64,000 nt of DNA from Chloroflexota bacterium (GTDB taxonomy: Bacteria > Chloroflexota > Dehalococcoidia > Bin125): NCBI GenBank assembly GCA_009838915.1, contig VXQT01000011.1, positions 1-64,000 on the forward strand. Reading direction: 5' to 3'. The first letter of the stretch is position 1; each line of letters begins with the position of its first letter. This document shows, piece by piece, positions 43,411-52,796 of the stretch. A model generated the notes under the pieces. That model worked only from the letters and a program-made list of their open reading frames with translations. It was not told the DNA's origin and ran no database searches. The position numbers and the translations under genes are program-made.

Positions 43411-44174
43411 GGCTGCGGCTCGACTTCTTCGGTCTCGTGACGTAGTGCATCGATCAGGTGGTGCGCAGCCTCGGTCTCCGCTGCCCGCGCCGTTCTTGGT
43501 CGCGGCAGGTCCACGTCGAGCACGTTCACGATCCGGCCAGGTCGCGGCGACATCACAAACACGCGGTCCGACAGCGCGACCGCCTCGTGCGGGTCGTGAG
43601 TGACCAGCAGGGCCGAGCCGCCGATCCGGTTCCAGGTCTCGGCCAGCCAGGTCTGCAGTTGGCCGCGAGTGATCGAATCAAGCGCACCGAACGGTTCGTC
43701 CAGTAACAGGAAGGGACGACCTAGCAGATAGGTGCGGAGGAAGCTGGCGCGTTGCCTCATGCCGCCCGAGAGTTCGTGCGGGCGTCGGTCTTCGAATCCG
43801 CCCAGTCCGAACTGCGGAAACAGCTCGGCTGCACGGCTGCGGGCCTCTCCTTTGGGGACTCCTTGCACTTCGAGTCCGAGCGAGACGTTCTCCAGCACCG
43901 TCCGCCAGGGAAAGAGCAGGTCCTGCTGCGGCATGTAGCCGAACCGCGTTAGCCGATCCTCGGCCGAGGGCGTTTCGCCGTCCACGACGATGCGGCCCTC
44001 GTCGACGTCTTCCAGGCCCGCGATCAGACTGAGCAGCGTCGTCTTACCGCATCCTGACGGACCGACCAGCGCCGCGAACTCACCGTCGGCGACGCTCAGC
44101 GAGACATCCTCAAGAGCCACAACGGCGCGCTCGTCCGATCCAAAGCGCTTGCCAACGCCCTCAACGTGCAGCAT
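43407..44174 (-). CDS. thiZ: ABC importer ATPase (ThiZ-type)
   Basis: 255 residues with complete ABC ATPase motifs: Walker A GPSGCGKTT near 39-47, Q-loop MPQQDLLFP, signature LSGGMRQR near 138, Walker B LLLDEPFGALD and switch His in LLVTHDPHEAV. It belongs to the nitrate/sulphonate/taurine-type group and energises the permease encoded next to it. Its ATG lies 9 bases after the binding-protein stop. Confidence 0.85.
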   Translation of the reverse strand: MLHVEGVGKRFGSDERAVVALEDVSLSVADGEFAALVGPSGCGKTTLLSLIAGLEDVDEGRIVVDGETPSAEDRLTRFGYMPQQDLLFPWRTVLENVSLGLEVQGVPKGEARSRAAELFPQFGLGGFEDRRPHELSGGMRQRASFLRTYLLGRPFLLLDEPFGALDSITRGQLQTWLAETWNRIGGSALLVTHDPHEAVALSDRVFVMSPRPGRIVNVLDVDLPRPRTARAAETEAAHHLIDALRHETEEVEPQP

Positions 44175-44183
44175 CGACCGCCG

Positions 44184-45209
44184 CTACTCTCGCGCCGCCT
44201 CGATGATCTCGGTGTTGAAGTGCGCCGACCAGTCCGGTTCCGACGCCAGCGGGTCGCCGTTCTCGTCGGTCAGCAGCCCATGCTCAAACAGCCAGCCCGG
44301 GTACTCCGACCACTGAGCGAGCGTCTGCGAGCCCCAGCGTCCGTCGGCCGCGAGGTAGTACTCATCTGCCAGCAGGCTCGCCGAGGCGTAGACGAGTTCC
44401 GGGTCAGGGAAGGCGTCTCCGCCGGCGGTCTCGATCAGTAGCCGCCCGGCCTCGTCGGGGTCTTCGACCGCGAACTCGTAGCCGCGCAGCGTGGCCCGCA
44501 TGAAACGGACCAGGGCGTCCTCCTTCGCATCGAGCGTCTCTGCCGAAGACACCAGCAGCACGGCGGGGCGATCAGGCACGCCGAAGTCGGCGTGACGCCA
44601 GGTGCGATACTCGATGCCTTGCCGGTCCCAGTCCAGCCCCTCCCAGGTGACGAAAATCTCGACGGCATGCACGCGACCGGCGAGGAGCGCGTCGTAGGCG
44701 CCGGTGTCAAGGACGACCAGTTCAGCCGTGCCCTCGCCGCCGTCGGCCTGGATTACGGTGCGCCACTGAGGCAGTTCGTACGGCAGACCCCAGCCGGCGT
44801 ACAGTTTCCCGTCCATGTCGCGCAAACGCTTGATCGGACCGTCCTCGAGCGCGGCGATCTCCGTGGGACTCTTCTGTAGGACGGCTGCGATGCTGACCAC
44901 GTCGAGACCCTGGGCGCGCGCGAAGGGCACCGTGGTCGCAAACGAGAACGCAACATCGGCAACGCCTTCGGCGACCAGCAGGTCGCCGTTGGCCCCACTG
45001 TAGGGGAGAATCTCAACTTCGACGCCTTCTTCCTCGTACCACCTCTGTGCGAGCGCGACGTAGACGCCCGTGTGGTTGGTGTTGGGCGTCCAGTCGAGCT
45101 GCACTCGGACGAGGTCCGGCTCGTCTTCACCGCAGGCGGCCGCGAGCGATCCCGTCAAGAGCATCAGCCCGGCCAGCAAGACGGCGACGGTCGGCCGGAG
45201 GCGGCTCAC
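44184..45209 (-). CDS. thiY: NMT1/THI5-like substrate-binding lipoprotein (ThiY-type)
   Basis: 341 residues. Lipoprotein signal with lipobox LAAAC at about 22-26, then the NMT1/THI5 fold: VRVQLDWTPNTNHTGVYVA, AFSFATTVPFARAQGL, DGKLYAGWGLPYELPQWR, and a domain with RTWRHADFGVPDRPAVLL. Family members of this type bind the pyrimidine precursor of thiamine and feed the ABC importer downstream. The start is overlapped by the tenA stop (ATGA). Binding of HMP or formylamino-HMP is inferred from the operon. Confidence 0.82.
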   Translation of the reverse strand: MSRLRPTVAVLLAGLMLLTGSLAAACGEDEPDLVRVQLDWTPNTNHTGVYVALAQRWYEEEGVEVEILPYSGANGDLLVAEGVADVAFSFATTVPFARAQGLDVVSIAAVLQKSPTEIAALEDGPIKRLRDMDGKLYAGWGLPYELPQWRTVIQADGGEGTAELVVLDTGAYDALLAGRVHAVEIFVTWEGLDWDRQGIEYRTWRHADFGVPDRPAVLLVSSAETLDAKEDALVRFMRATLRGYEFAVEDPDEAGRLLIETAGGDAFPDPELVYASASLLADEYYLAADGRWGSQTLAQWSEYPGWLFEHGLLTDENGDPLASEPDWSAHFNTEIIEAARE

Positions 45210-45850
45210 TGGGTCTCTCCGTTCACCCAGGCGGAGTCGAAGAAGTGGTACTCGAGCTCCATGGCAGTGCGGAACTTGATCGCCTCGGCGGCAGAGTCCT
45301 CGCCATGCTCGTCCAGCATGCCCATGATGATCTCGACCTTCTCGAGGTAGCTAGGACCGGAGTACATGTCGATCCAGAATCGGTAGCGCTCGTCGTAGGG
45401 CTGATCGGCGAGACGCGTGCCCAGCCAGCCGTACAGCTTGGCGCAGGGCGCCATGGCGGCCAGATGCTCGCCGATGGTGCCCGTCGCCGCGGTCGCGAGG
45501 AGGAAGTCCGTGTACTCGCGTGCGGCCGGGAGCGGCTGCACATCCTCGAGCGAGACGCCCAGCTCCGGCGCGGTCTGCTCGTGCAGCGTGCCTTCGGTGA
45601 GGATGCCGGCGAGCAACGAGCCGAACTGGCGGCGCGTGCCCCAGTCGTGTGCGCGGACCGCACCCCAGGCGTAGGAGCGAGCGTAGGCGTCGAGGTAGAA
45701 GTGATCCTGCTGCGCGAACAGGCCATATCGCGACTCGGACAGCGAGCCGTCGGCGAGTCCGACGATGAAGGGATGCTCCAGGCAGGCCTCCGCGAGGTCG
45801 CGGTTGTCGTCCCAGAGGCGCTGGGCGAACGATGTTTCGGTCACGGTCAT
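45206..45850 (-). CDS. tenA: TenA-family aminopyrimidine aminohydrolase / thiaminase II
   Basis: 214 residues. TenA hydrolyses aminomethyl-HMP to HMP in salvage of broken-down thiamine. Typical motifs: HPFIVGLADGSLSESRYGLF, QQDHFYLDAYARSYAWGAVRA, and MAPCAKLYGWLG, whose cysteine (about residue 139) is the nucleophile position of TenA; a conserved Glu follows in MELEYHFFDSAW. Placement between thiG and a pyrimidine-precursor importer fits the salvage role. Confidence 0.87.
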   Translation of the reverse strand: MTVTETSFAQRLWDDNRDLAEACLEHPFIVGLADGSLSESRYGLFAQQDHFYLDAYARSYAWGAVRAHDWGTRRQFGSLLAGILTEGTLHEQTAPELGVSLEDVQPLPAAREYTDFLLATAATGTIGEHLAAMAPCAKLYGWLGTRLADQPYDERYRFWIDMYSGPSYLEKVEIIMGMLDEHGEDSAAEAIKFRTAMELEYHFFDSAWVNGETQ

Positions 45851-45887
45851 ACTCCTGTTCCGGTCAGTAGGTCTGTTGAATGGCGGC

Positions 45888-46950
<1,063 letters not shown>

Positions 46951-46954
<4 letters not shown>

Positions 46955-48126
46955 GAGGCTGCCTCCATACTCTGCGGCTGAAATCCCAGTCGATCGGCGC
47001 CGTAGGGCGCGATCAGCTCAGGCGTCAGGCCGTGTTCCATCGCCTCCGCCAACCAGTGGGCGGTCGCCGGCGCGAGCAGGATGCCGTGCCGGTAGTGACC
47101 GGTGGCGAGCCACAGGCCGTGGCGTGCGGCCGGACCGACAATTGGCATGTGGTCGTCCACTGCCGGTCGCAGACCGACGCTGTGCTCCGACAGCTCAGCG
47201 TCGCGGAGCGCGGGCAGCACACCGTAAGCGCGGCGCAGCAACTCCATGCGCGCCTCCTCCGTCGGGGTCAGGTCCCAACCGGCTTCGGGTTCCTTGGTTG
47301 AGGCGACGATCAACTCGCCGTGTCGCCTCTGCGCGATGTCGATGTTGGTCGTGCGGATGCAGCGATTGATCAGGCTCGGTCCGCGCATCCGCAGGAGCTG
47401 TCCCTTGACCGGGCCGACGCCGCTCGGCGCGAGCGGCTCAGTTCGTCCGCCCGCGCGATTCAGAATCCGGTCGCACCAGGGTCCCGCCGTGACCACAACC
47501 TCGCGGGCAAGGGCCACTGCCTCTCCATCGTTGGCGAGCGTCCAGCGCTCGTGCGCCTCATCGTGCTCACCATCCTCAACGGCCTGGCCCTCGACGATCC
47601 GTACGCCCGACGCGAGCGCAGCTTGCGTGAGTGCCGGAAGCAGTTGGCGCGGATCGACCTGGACGTCGTCATTGACAATCAGACCGCCGAGCAACCCGGG
47701 TTCGAGGTTCGGTTCCAGGGCGTACACCTGGGAGGATGTGACGCGTCGTGAAAGGAGACCTCGATCGACTCGTTCGAGATGCAGTTCGTCGAGCAGAGCG
47801 TCTTCGTGGGCGTCCCGCGCGATCCAGAGCGTCCCATCGTCCCGGTAGCCCGCGTCCATGCCGCTCGCCGACTCGATGTTGGCCACGAATTCTGCGTAGC
47901 GACGCAGGCTGTCGAGCTTGAGCGGGTAGATGTCGTCCTGCTCGCCGAGCGGCAGCGCGGCAGTGCCGAGCAATCCTGCGGCGACGGTGCTGGCGTGTTG
48001 GCCGGGTCGGTCGCGTTCGATCACGACGACATCCCGACCGCGTCGAGACAGTTCCAGTGCGATGCTCAGACCGATGATCCCTGCGCCGATCACGGCGACA
48101 TCTGCGGTTCCGTGGGCGTCGTTCAT
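46951..48126 (-). CDS. thiO: Glycine oxidase ThiO, second copy
   Basis: 391 residues. FAD-binding Rossmann start ADVAVIGAGIIGLSIALEL with GxGxxG; then GYRDDGTLWIARD and LRPAVDDHMPIVGPAA-type segments of the DAO family; C-terminal LATGHYRHGILLAPATAHWLAEAM typical of ThiO. ThiO oxidises glycine to iminoacetate for ThiG. It overlaps thiO1 upstream (ATGA) and thiS downstream. It differs clearly from the first copy throughout, so the duplication is old or one copy was acquired; substrates may differ. Confidence 0.85.
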
Positions 48127-49262
48127 GATGCAGCCTCCTGCTGCGTATTCTCCGCAGCGAAGCGCTGGAAACTGAACGGTTCGATCTCGCTCGGCACCTG
48201 GCCGGTAAGCATGATCTCGGCCATCCAGTGCGCTGTGGCAGCGGCGAGCAGCACGCCGCCCCGGTAGTGTCCCGAGGCCATGTAGATGCCGTCGGTAGTG
48301 GTCGCTCCGAGCACCGGCATGTGGTCGTGGAAGGTGGGACGCAGGCCGACATCGATCTCGGCGATGTCGAGGTCGTAGATGCCTGGCAGGACCTCGAAAC
48401 CGAAACGCAGCAGGTCGAGAGTGCCGCCGGCCGTGGGATTCATGTCGAAGCCCTGCTCCTCCTCGGTCGCGCCGATCAGCAGTCTGCCGCCGTCTCGGGG
48501 CACGAGGTAGACATCGCTGTTGCGAATCACGTGTCGGACCAACCGTTGGCCCTGGAGGTGGACGATCTGACCCTTGATCGGCCTCATGCCGATCTTCGGC
48601 AACGGCGTGACCAGGCCTTCTTCCAACCAGACGCCTGCGGCGAGCAGCACTTGATCGGCGTGGAACGGAGACGTGACACCGCCGTGCTGGCAGGTCAGTT
48701 CCATCGCTCCTGCCGCGCGTTCGACCGTGGCTACGCCTGTCCCGGTTCGCACGTCGACGCCGATCGCTTCGCAGGCGGCGCGCAGGGCCGGGACGAGCTT
48801 GCGGCTGTCGACCTGGTGGTCGGACTCGACCAGCAGTCCGCCGACTGCCCTGGGCGAGACGTACGGTTCGAGCGCTCGCACCTCGCGGCCGGTCAGGCGG
48901 CGCGCGGGCAGGCCGCGCTGCTGTTGAATCTTCAGAGTGTGATCGAGTTCGAGTTCGTCGTCGCGATGCCGCGAGACCCAGAGCGATCCCTCGTCGCGGT
49001 AGCCGCAGGACCGACCGCCGGCGCCCTCGATGTCGCGGACGAACTGCGGGTATCGACGCAGGCTGTCGAGCTGCAGCTCGACCAGCGATTGTGGTGTCAG
49101 TTCGACTTCGAACGAAGGCGTCAGCATCCCGGCGGCGACAGTCGATGCACCGAAGCCGGGTTCCTCTCGTTCGAGCACGGTGACCGAGCTGCCTCGTCTG
49201 GCCAGTTCGAAGGCGCAGGCAAGGCCGATCACCCCGCCGCCGACGATCGCGACATCGCTCAT
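48123..49262 (-). CDS. thiO: Glycine oxidase ThiO, first copy
   Basis: 379 residues with the same architecture: SDVAIVGGGVIGLACAFELARRG (Rossmann), GYRDEGSLWVSRH, LRPTFHDHMPVLGATTTDG and ASGHYRGGVLLAAATAHWMAEIM. FAD-dependent oxidation of glycine for thiazole synthesis. The ATG overlaps the thiE stop by 4 bases. Both copies keep the residues expected for flavin binding, so both could be active; together they are an unusual pair in one operon. Confidence 0.86.
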   Translation of the reverse strand: MSDVAIVGGGVIGLACAFELARRGSSVTVLEREEPGFGASTVAAGMLTPSFEVELTPQSLVELQLDSLRRYPQFVRDIEGAGGRSCGYRDEGSLWVSRHRDDELELDHTLKIQQQRGLPARRLTGREVRALEPYVSPRAVGGLLVESDHQVDSRKLVPALRAACEAIGVDVRTGTGVATVERAAGAMELTCQHGGVTSPFHADQVLLAAGVWLEEGLVTPLPKIGMRPIKGQIVHLQGQRLVRHVIRNSDVYLVPRDGGRLLIGATEEEQGFDMNPTAGGTLDLLRFGFEVLPGIYDLDIAEIDVGLRPTFHDHMPVLGATTTDGIYMASGHYRGGVLLAAATAHWMAEIMLTGQVPSEIEPFSFQRFAAENTQQEAAS

Positions 49263-49906
49263 GCGTGTACCCGCGCAATCTCGTCGGCGAAGGCGCGGCA
49301 GGCGGCCTCGGGATCAGGCTGGCAGACGACGGCCGAGAGGACGGCGACGCCGTATGCACCGGCTGCGAGCACGTCGGCAACTCGCTCGATGGTGATGCTG
49401 CCAATGCCGATCACCGGCAGATCGACCGCGCTGCAGATCTCAGCGAATCGTTCGAGACCGAGCATTGGCGCGGCACGGTAGCCTTTTGAGGTGGTGCCGA
49501 AGACGGGGCCGACGCCGAGGTAGTCGACTGGTTGTTTCGCTACCTTTACCGCTTCCTCGACTGAGTTGGCGGTGCCGCCGATGATCGCTTCGGGGCCGAG
49601 AATCTCTCGGGCGACGTAGGGCGGCAGATCGTCGCGCCCGAGGTGGACGGCGGTCGCGCCCACGGCGGCGGCGACATCGACGCGGTCGTCGATCAGCATC
49701 GTCGCGCCGTGTTCGCGGCAAGCGAGGCTCATCAGCGCGGCGACGCGGATCATCTCCTTGGTCGAAACCGGCCGCTTTTCGCGGTACTGGATCGTGTCTG
49801 CGCCGCCGGCCGACGCGGAGGCCGCGAGTTCGACGTGTGAGAAGCGTGTCTGCAGCACCTCGTCGGTGATCACGTGTAGGCGGCCGATGGACTTCTGTTC
49901 AGTCAC
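49259..49906 (-). CDS. thiE: Thiamine-phosphate synthase ThiE
   Basis: 215 residues. Couples HMP-diphosphate and thiazole phosphate to thiamine monophosphate. Motifs: LHVITDEVLQ, ADTIQYREKRPVSTKE, TMLIDDRVDVAAAVGATAVHLGR (in two parts here), VDYLGVGPVFGTTSKGYR and PVIGIGSITIERV. All phosphate-loop features are present, so this copy is the better ThiE candidate. It overlaps thiD by 8 bases and thiO1 by 4. Confidence 0.9.
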   Translation of the reverse strand: MTEQKSIGRLHVITDEVLQTRFSHVELAASASAGGADTIQYREKRPVSTKEMIRVAALMSLACREHGATMLIDDRVDVAAAVGATAVHLGRDDLPPYVAREILGPEAIIGGTANSVEEAVKVAKQPVDYLGVGPVFGTTSKGYRAAPMLGLERFAEICSAVDLPVIGIGSITIERVADVLAAGAYGVAVLSAVVCQPDPEAACRAFADEIARVHA

Positions 49907-50690
49907 TACGCGTCATCCAGAAGTGGTCGGTAGGGCCGATCCCGTGTCCGATGTCCAGCCCGCCGCGAATCGCTTCCGTCACATACTGCTTGGCGCTGCC
50001 GATGGCGTCCTGGAGCTCAACGCCCTGTGAGAGCCGGGCGGCGATCGCCGAGGCGTAGGTGCAGCCGGTGCCGTGAGTGTGGCGTTGGTCGATCCATTCG
50101 CCCTCAAACACCTCGGTCGCTTCCGACGTGACCAGCACGTCGGTCGCCGGCGCGCCCTCGAGGTGACCGCCCTTGACCAACGCCGCCAGTGCCCCGGCCT
50201 CGACGAGCATCTCGCCTGCGTGTTGCGCGTCGTCGACGGTCTTGATCGAAAGTCCGGTCAAGGCCTCGGCTTCGTGGACATTGGGCGTGACGAGGGTTGC
50301 CAGCGGCAGCAACTTGCGGCGCAGGGTCGTTGCCGCGTCCTCCGCGAGCAGGGCGAAGCCGGTCTTGGAGATCATCACTGGATCGACGACGACGAATCCG
50401 GGGCGTCGGCTCACGAGTTCGTCCGCGACCAGCTCGATCGTCTCCGAGCCGCCCAGCATGCCTGTCTTCACGCCGGCGATGTCAAGGTCGTCGAAGACGG
50501 AAGCGATCTGTTCGCGCACGGCGCTGAGCGGCAGCGGCCATGCGCCATGCACGCCCAAGGTGTTCTGCGCGGTGACGGCCGTGATCACGGTGGCGGCGTA
50601 GGCGCCGTTGGCCGTGATCGACTTGAGGTCGGCCTGGATGCCCGCTCCGGCGGAAGAGTCGGATCCTGCGATGGTCAGCACGACGCGCAC
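49899..50690 (-). CDS. thiD: Hydroxymethylpyrimidine (phosphate) kinase ThiD
   Basis: 263 residues. First gene of the operon. ThiD phosphorylates HMP and HMP-P. Motifs: LTIAGSDSSAGAGIQADLKS, TVITAVTAQNTLGV, VKTGMLGG, VVVDPVMISKTG, VTPNVHEAEALTG and the C-terminal HTHGTGCTYASAIAA (anion hole and catalytic Asp-type region of the ribokinase family). Start ATG at 50690, about 50 bases downstream of the TPP riboswitch. Confidence 0.93.
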   Translation of the reverse strand: MRVVLTIAGSDSSAGAGIQADLKSITANGAYAATVITAVTAQNTLGVHGAWPLPLSAVREQIASVFDDLDIAGVKTGMLGGSETIELVADELVSRRPGFVVVDPVMISKTGFALLAEDAATTLRRKLLPLATLVTPNVHEAEALTGLSIKTVDDAQHAGEMLVEAGALAALVKGGHLEGAPATDVLVTSEATEVFEGEWIDQRHTHGTGCTYASAIAARLSQGVELQDAIGSAKQYVTEAIRGGLDIGHGIGPTDHFWMTRSD

Positions 50691-50737
50691 AGCCGCATCC
50701 TTCGATGCTGCGAGTGGTCTGCGGTCGGACTGAGAGG

Positions 50738-50838
50738 CTCGTCGCTCCCTGCGCCGGCATTATCCGGATCAGGTTCGGCGGGTGTGTTCTCAGGCCCGGA
50801 CTCCGTCACCTCGACGGTCGGACCACCCCGGCTTTGTT
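50738..50838 (-). promoter_or_regulatory. TPP (thiamine pyrophosphate) riboswitch
   Basis: On the minus strand the conserved aptamer pieces appear in order: a GGGGTGG 5' part, CTGAGA (positions 50788-50793 on the plus strand as TCTCAG), and CCTGATCCGGATAATGCCGG followed by GCAGGGA (50746-50773). A variable extra stem lies before CTGAGA. Binding of thiamine pyrophosphate should switch off expression of the 12-gene thi operon starting with thiD. Boundaries are approximate. Confidence 0.93.
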
Positions 50839-50890
50839 GTTACTCAGGTTAACACAGGGAGAGGCTGCCTAGGCTCTCAGGCATGGGGAG

Positions 50891-50940
50891 CCCCCCTCTG
50901 CCTTCGGCATCTCCCCCCGCTTACGCGGGGGGAGAGGGAA
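50891..50940. repeat. GC-rich palindromic intergenic repeat, copy A
   Basis: Pattern: six C, CTCTGCC-TTC-GGCAT (small hairpin), then CTCCCCCCGC-TTA-GCGGGGGGAG (larger hairpin), then GGGA. Related copies are at 57201, 57649 and 59043, always between genes, here between the riboswitch and thiolase end. It may act as a two-way terminator or be a dispersed REP-like element. Confidence 0.75.
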
Positions 50941-50942
50941 CG

Positions 50943-52211
50943 CTAGTCGTCGGAGACGAGGACGAGGGTTCCGGTCGTCGAGAGGGAGCCGCCGGTGCCG
51001 TTGACAATGCAGCTTCGGGCGCTGGTCTGCTTGCCCGGGTCGCCGGAGAAGCCGTCGTCCTCGGCGGTGCCGGAAAGCTGGCGGTAGGCCTCGACCAGGA
51101 GCTGCATGCCGTACATGCCGGAGTGGTTGAAGCTGAGTCCGCCGCCGTTGGTGTTGATCGGCAGGCGTCCGCCCGGCGCGGCGTGACGATCCTTCCAGAG
51201 CCGGAAGCCTTCTCCGGCGGGAGCGAGGCCGAGCATCTCGGCGGTGATCCCGGCGGTGACCGTGAACGAGTCGTAGATCATGGCCATTTCCATGTCCTCG
51301 GGACCCATTCCGGCCATCTTGTAGGCCGCGGCAGCCGAGCGGCTGGCCGACGTCTTCGTGAACTCGCCCATCTCGAGCATGTTCCAGTGGGAAATCGACT
51401 CGCCGGCGCCGGCGATCCAGACGGGCGGCGTCTTCGATGTCTTGGCGATCTCTGGTCCGGTGATCAGGACCGCGCCGCCGTGGTCGGTGACCAGGCAGAC
51501 GTCGAGCAGCTTGATCGGCCAAGAGATCGGGCGCGAATTCATGACGGTGTCAACCGTGATCGGTCCGCCGAAGGTGTGGCCTCGCTTGCCGCCGCCCCAT
51601 TCGCCCTGTTCCAGCGGGGGCAGGTCGCCCTCGCCGGCCTTGCGGTACATGACCGCGCGCGGGTTGAGGGTCGCCCATTCGCGGGTGACGACGGCGATCT
51701 CGGCGAAGTCTTCCTGTGTCGTGCCGTAGCGGGCCATGTGGCGGTTGAGCGCGTGCGAGTACGAGGTCGGCGCGCCGCCGAGGCCGTAGGCCATGGTGTG
51801 CTGCACGCCCGGGTCCCAGGGGTCGCCGGCGCCGCCCGGTCGGCCGGTGCCCTTGCCCTGGGTGAAGCGCTGGCTGAAGCCCATCTCGCCGTGCGAGACG
51901 AGGGCGACATCGATCACGCCGGCGTGGATGGCGGCCAGGGCGTGATGCACGTGCATCTCGAACGAGCAGCCGCCGACGGCGGTGGTGTCGATGTACTTGG
52001 GGTGCAGGCCGAGGTACTCGGCGAGCTGCGGCGACCAGCCGGCGGAGAAGATGCCGTCAATCGCCTTGATCGGGATGCCGGTCATCTCGCAGACGTTGTT
52101 GATCGCCTCGATGTGGAGGGTGAGGGACGACTTCGGGGTCTGGGGGTAGCCGATGTCGTTGGCTTCGGCGGCGCCGATGATGGCGGCGGCCTTTGATGCG
52201 TCACCAGGCAT
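50943..52211 (-). CDS. Thiolase-superfamily protein (acyl-CoA C-acyltransferase-like)
   Basis: 422 residues of the SCP2-like thiolase group paired with a DUF35 protein. Features: AEYLGLHPKYIDTT then VGGCSFEMHVHHALAAI at the nucleophile region, MIYDSFTV, PINTNGGGLSFNHSGMYGM (usually GHPxGA, here NHSGM), and CIVNGTGG near the end. These replace some canonical thiolase catalytic residues, so it may not be a standard acetyl-CoA acetyltransferase. It overlaps no gene but lies 33 bases after the DUF35 stop, in the same orientation. Likely substrate is an acyl-CoA, for fatty acid or sterol-like degradation. Confidence 0.8.
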   Translation of the reverse strand: MPGDASKAAAIIGAAEANDIGYPQTPKSSLTLHIEAINNVCEMTGIPIKAIDGIFSAGWSPQLAEYLGLHPKYIDTTAVGGCSFEMHVHHALAAIHAGVIDVALVSHGEMGFSQRFTQGKGTGRPGGAGDPWDPGVQHTMAYGLGGAPTSYSHALNRHMARYGTTQEDFAEIAVVTREWATLNPRAVMYRKAGEGDLPPLEQGEWGGGKRGHTFGGPITVDTVMNSRPISWPIKLLDVCLVTDHGGAVLITGPEIAKTSKTPPVWIAGAGESISHWNMLEMGEFTKTSASRSAAAAYKMAGMGPEDMEMAMIYDSFTVTAGITAEMLGLAPAGEGFRLWKDRHAAPGGRLPINTNGGGLSFNHSGMYGMQLLVEAYRQLSGTAEDDGFSGDPGKQTSARSCIVNGTGGSLSTTGTLVLVSDD

Positions 52212-52244
52212 AGTGTGCTCCTGAGTTATGTAGCTGGGCCGGAC

Positions 52245-52667
52245 CTAGACAGGCCGCCAGAAGGGGATGTGGACGTCTTCGGAGGCTTCCTCGAACTCGA
52301 TCTGGACGGCGCCGCCGATCTCGATCGACTCGGGGTCGTTGGGATCGACGCCCTTGAGCACGGTCAGCATGCGGTCGCCCTCGGCGAGGTCGATGTAGGC
52401 GGTGACGTAGGGCACTTCGTCGCCCCAGCCGCGGGCGACGAGGCCTCGGTTGTGCTGGACGGCGAAGGTGTGGATGGTTCCCTTGCCGGTCGCCTCGACC
52501 CACTCGATGCTCATCGAATGGCAGAAGGGGCAGATCACGCGCGGGTACCAGTGGACCCGATTGCAGTCGTCGCATCGGGGCAGCATCAGCTTGCCCTCTT
52601 TGGCCCCGTCCCAGAACGGCTGCGAGACCGGATCGGGACTGGGAATCGGTTTCGTATAGTCAGCCAC
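52245..52667 (-). CDS. Zinc-ribbon OB-fold (DUF35) acyl-CoA-binding protein
   Basis: 140 residues. Rubredoxin-like zinc ribbon with two CxxC pairs (CDDCNRVHWYPRVICPFC), followed by an OB fold (GKGTIHTFAVQHNRG, VPYVTAYIDLAEGDRMLTVL). In known complexes DUF35 proteins bridge thiolase and partner enzymes and bind acyl-CoA. It is encoded directly upstream of the thiolase (33-base gap), so the two should act together. Confidence 0.88.
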   Translation of the reverse strand: MADYTKPIPSPDPVSQPFWDGAKEGKLMLPRCDDCNRVHWYPRVICPFCHSMSIEWVEATGKGTIHTFAVQHNRGLVARGWGDEVPYVTAYIDLAEGDRMLTVLKGVDPNDPESIEIGGAVQIEFEEASEDVHIPFWRPV

Positions 52668-52796
52668 CGCGCTCCCCTCTCATCGGTTGGAGTTCAAGTG
52701 CAGATACGTGATTTCGTTCACGCAGCCCGCAGTGTACCAGCGACCCATGGAAACGGCTGTTGGGAACTTGCGTCGGACGCGTTACGTTCTGGTCAT

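Noticed and set aside
50883-50941. CRISPR array made of the C-rich repeats
   Set aside because: Copies are far apart, at separate intergenic places, each a double hairpin; there are no regular spacers and no cas genes.
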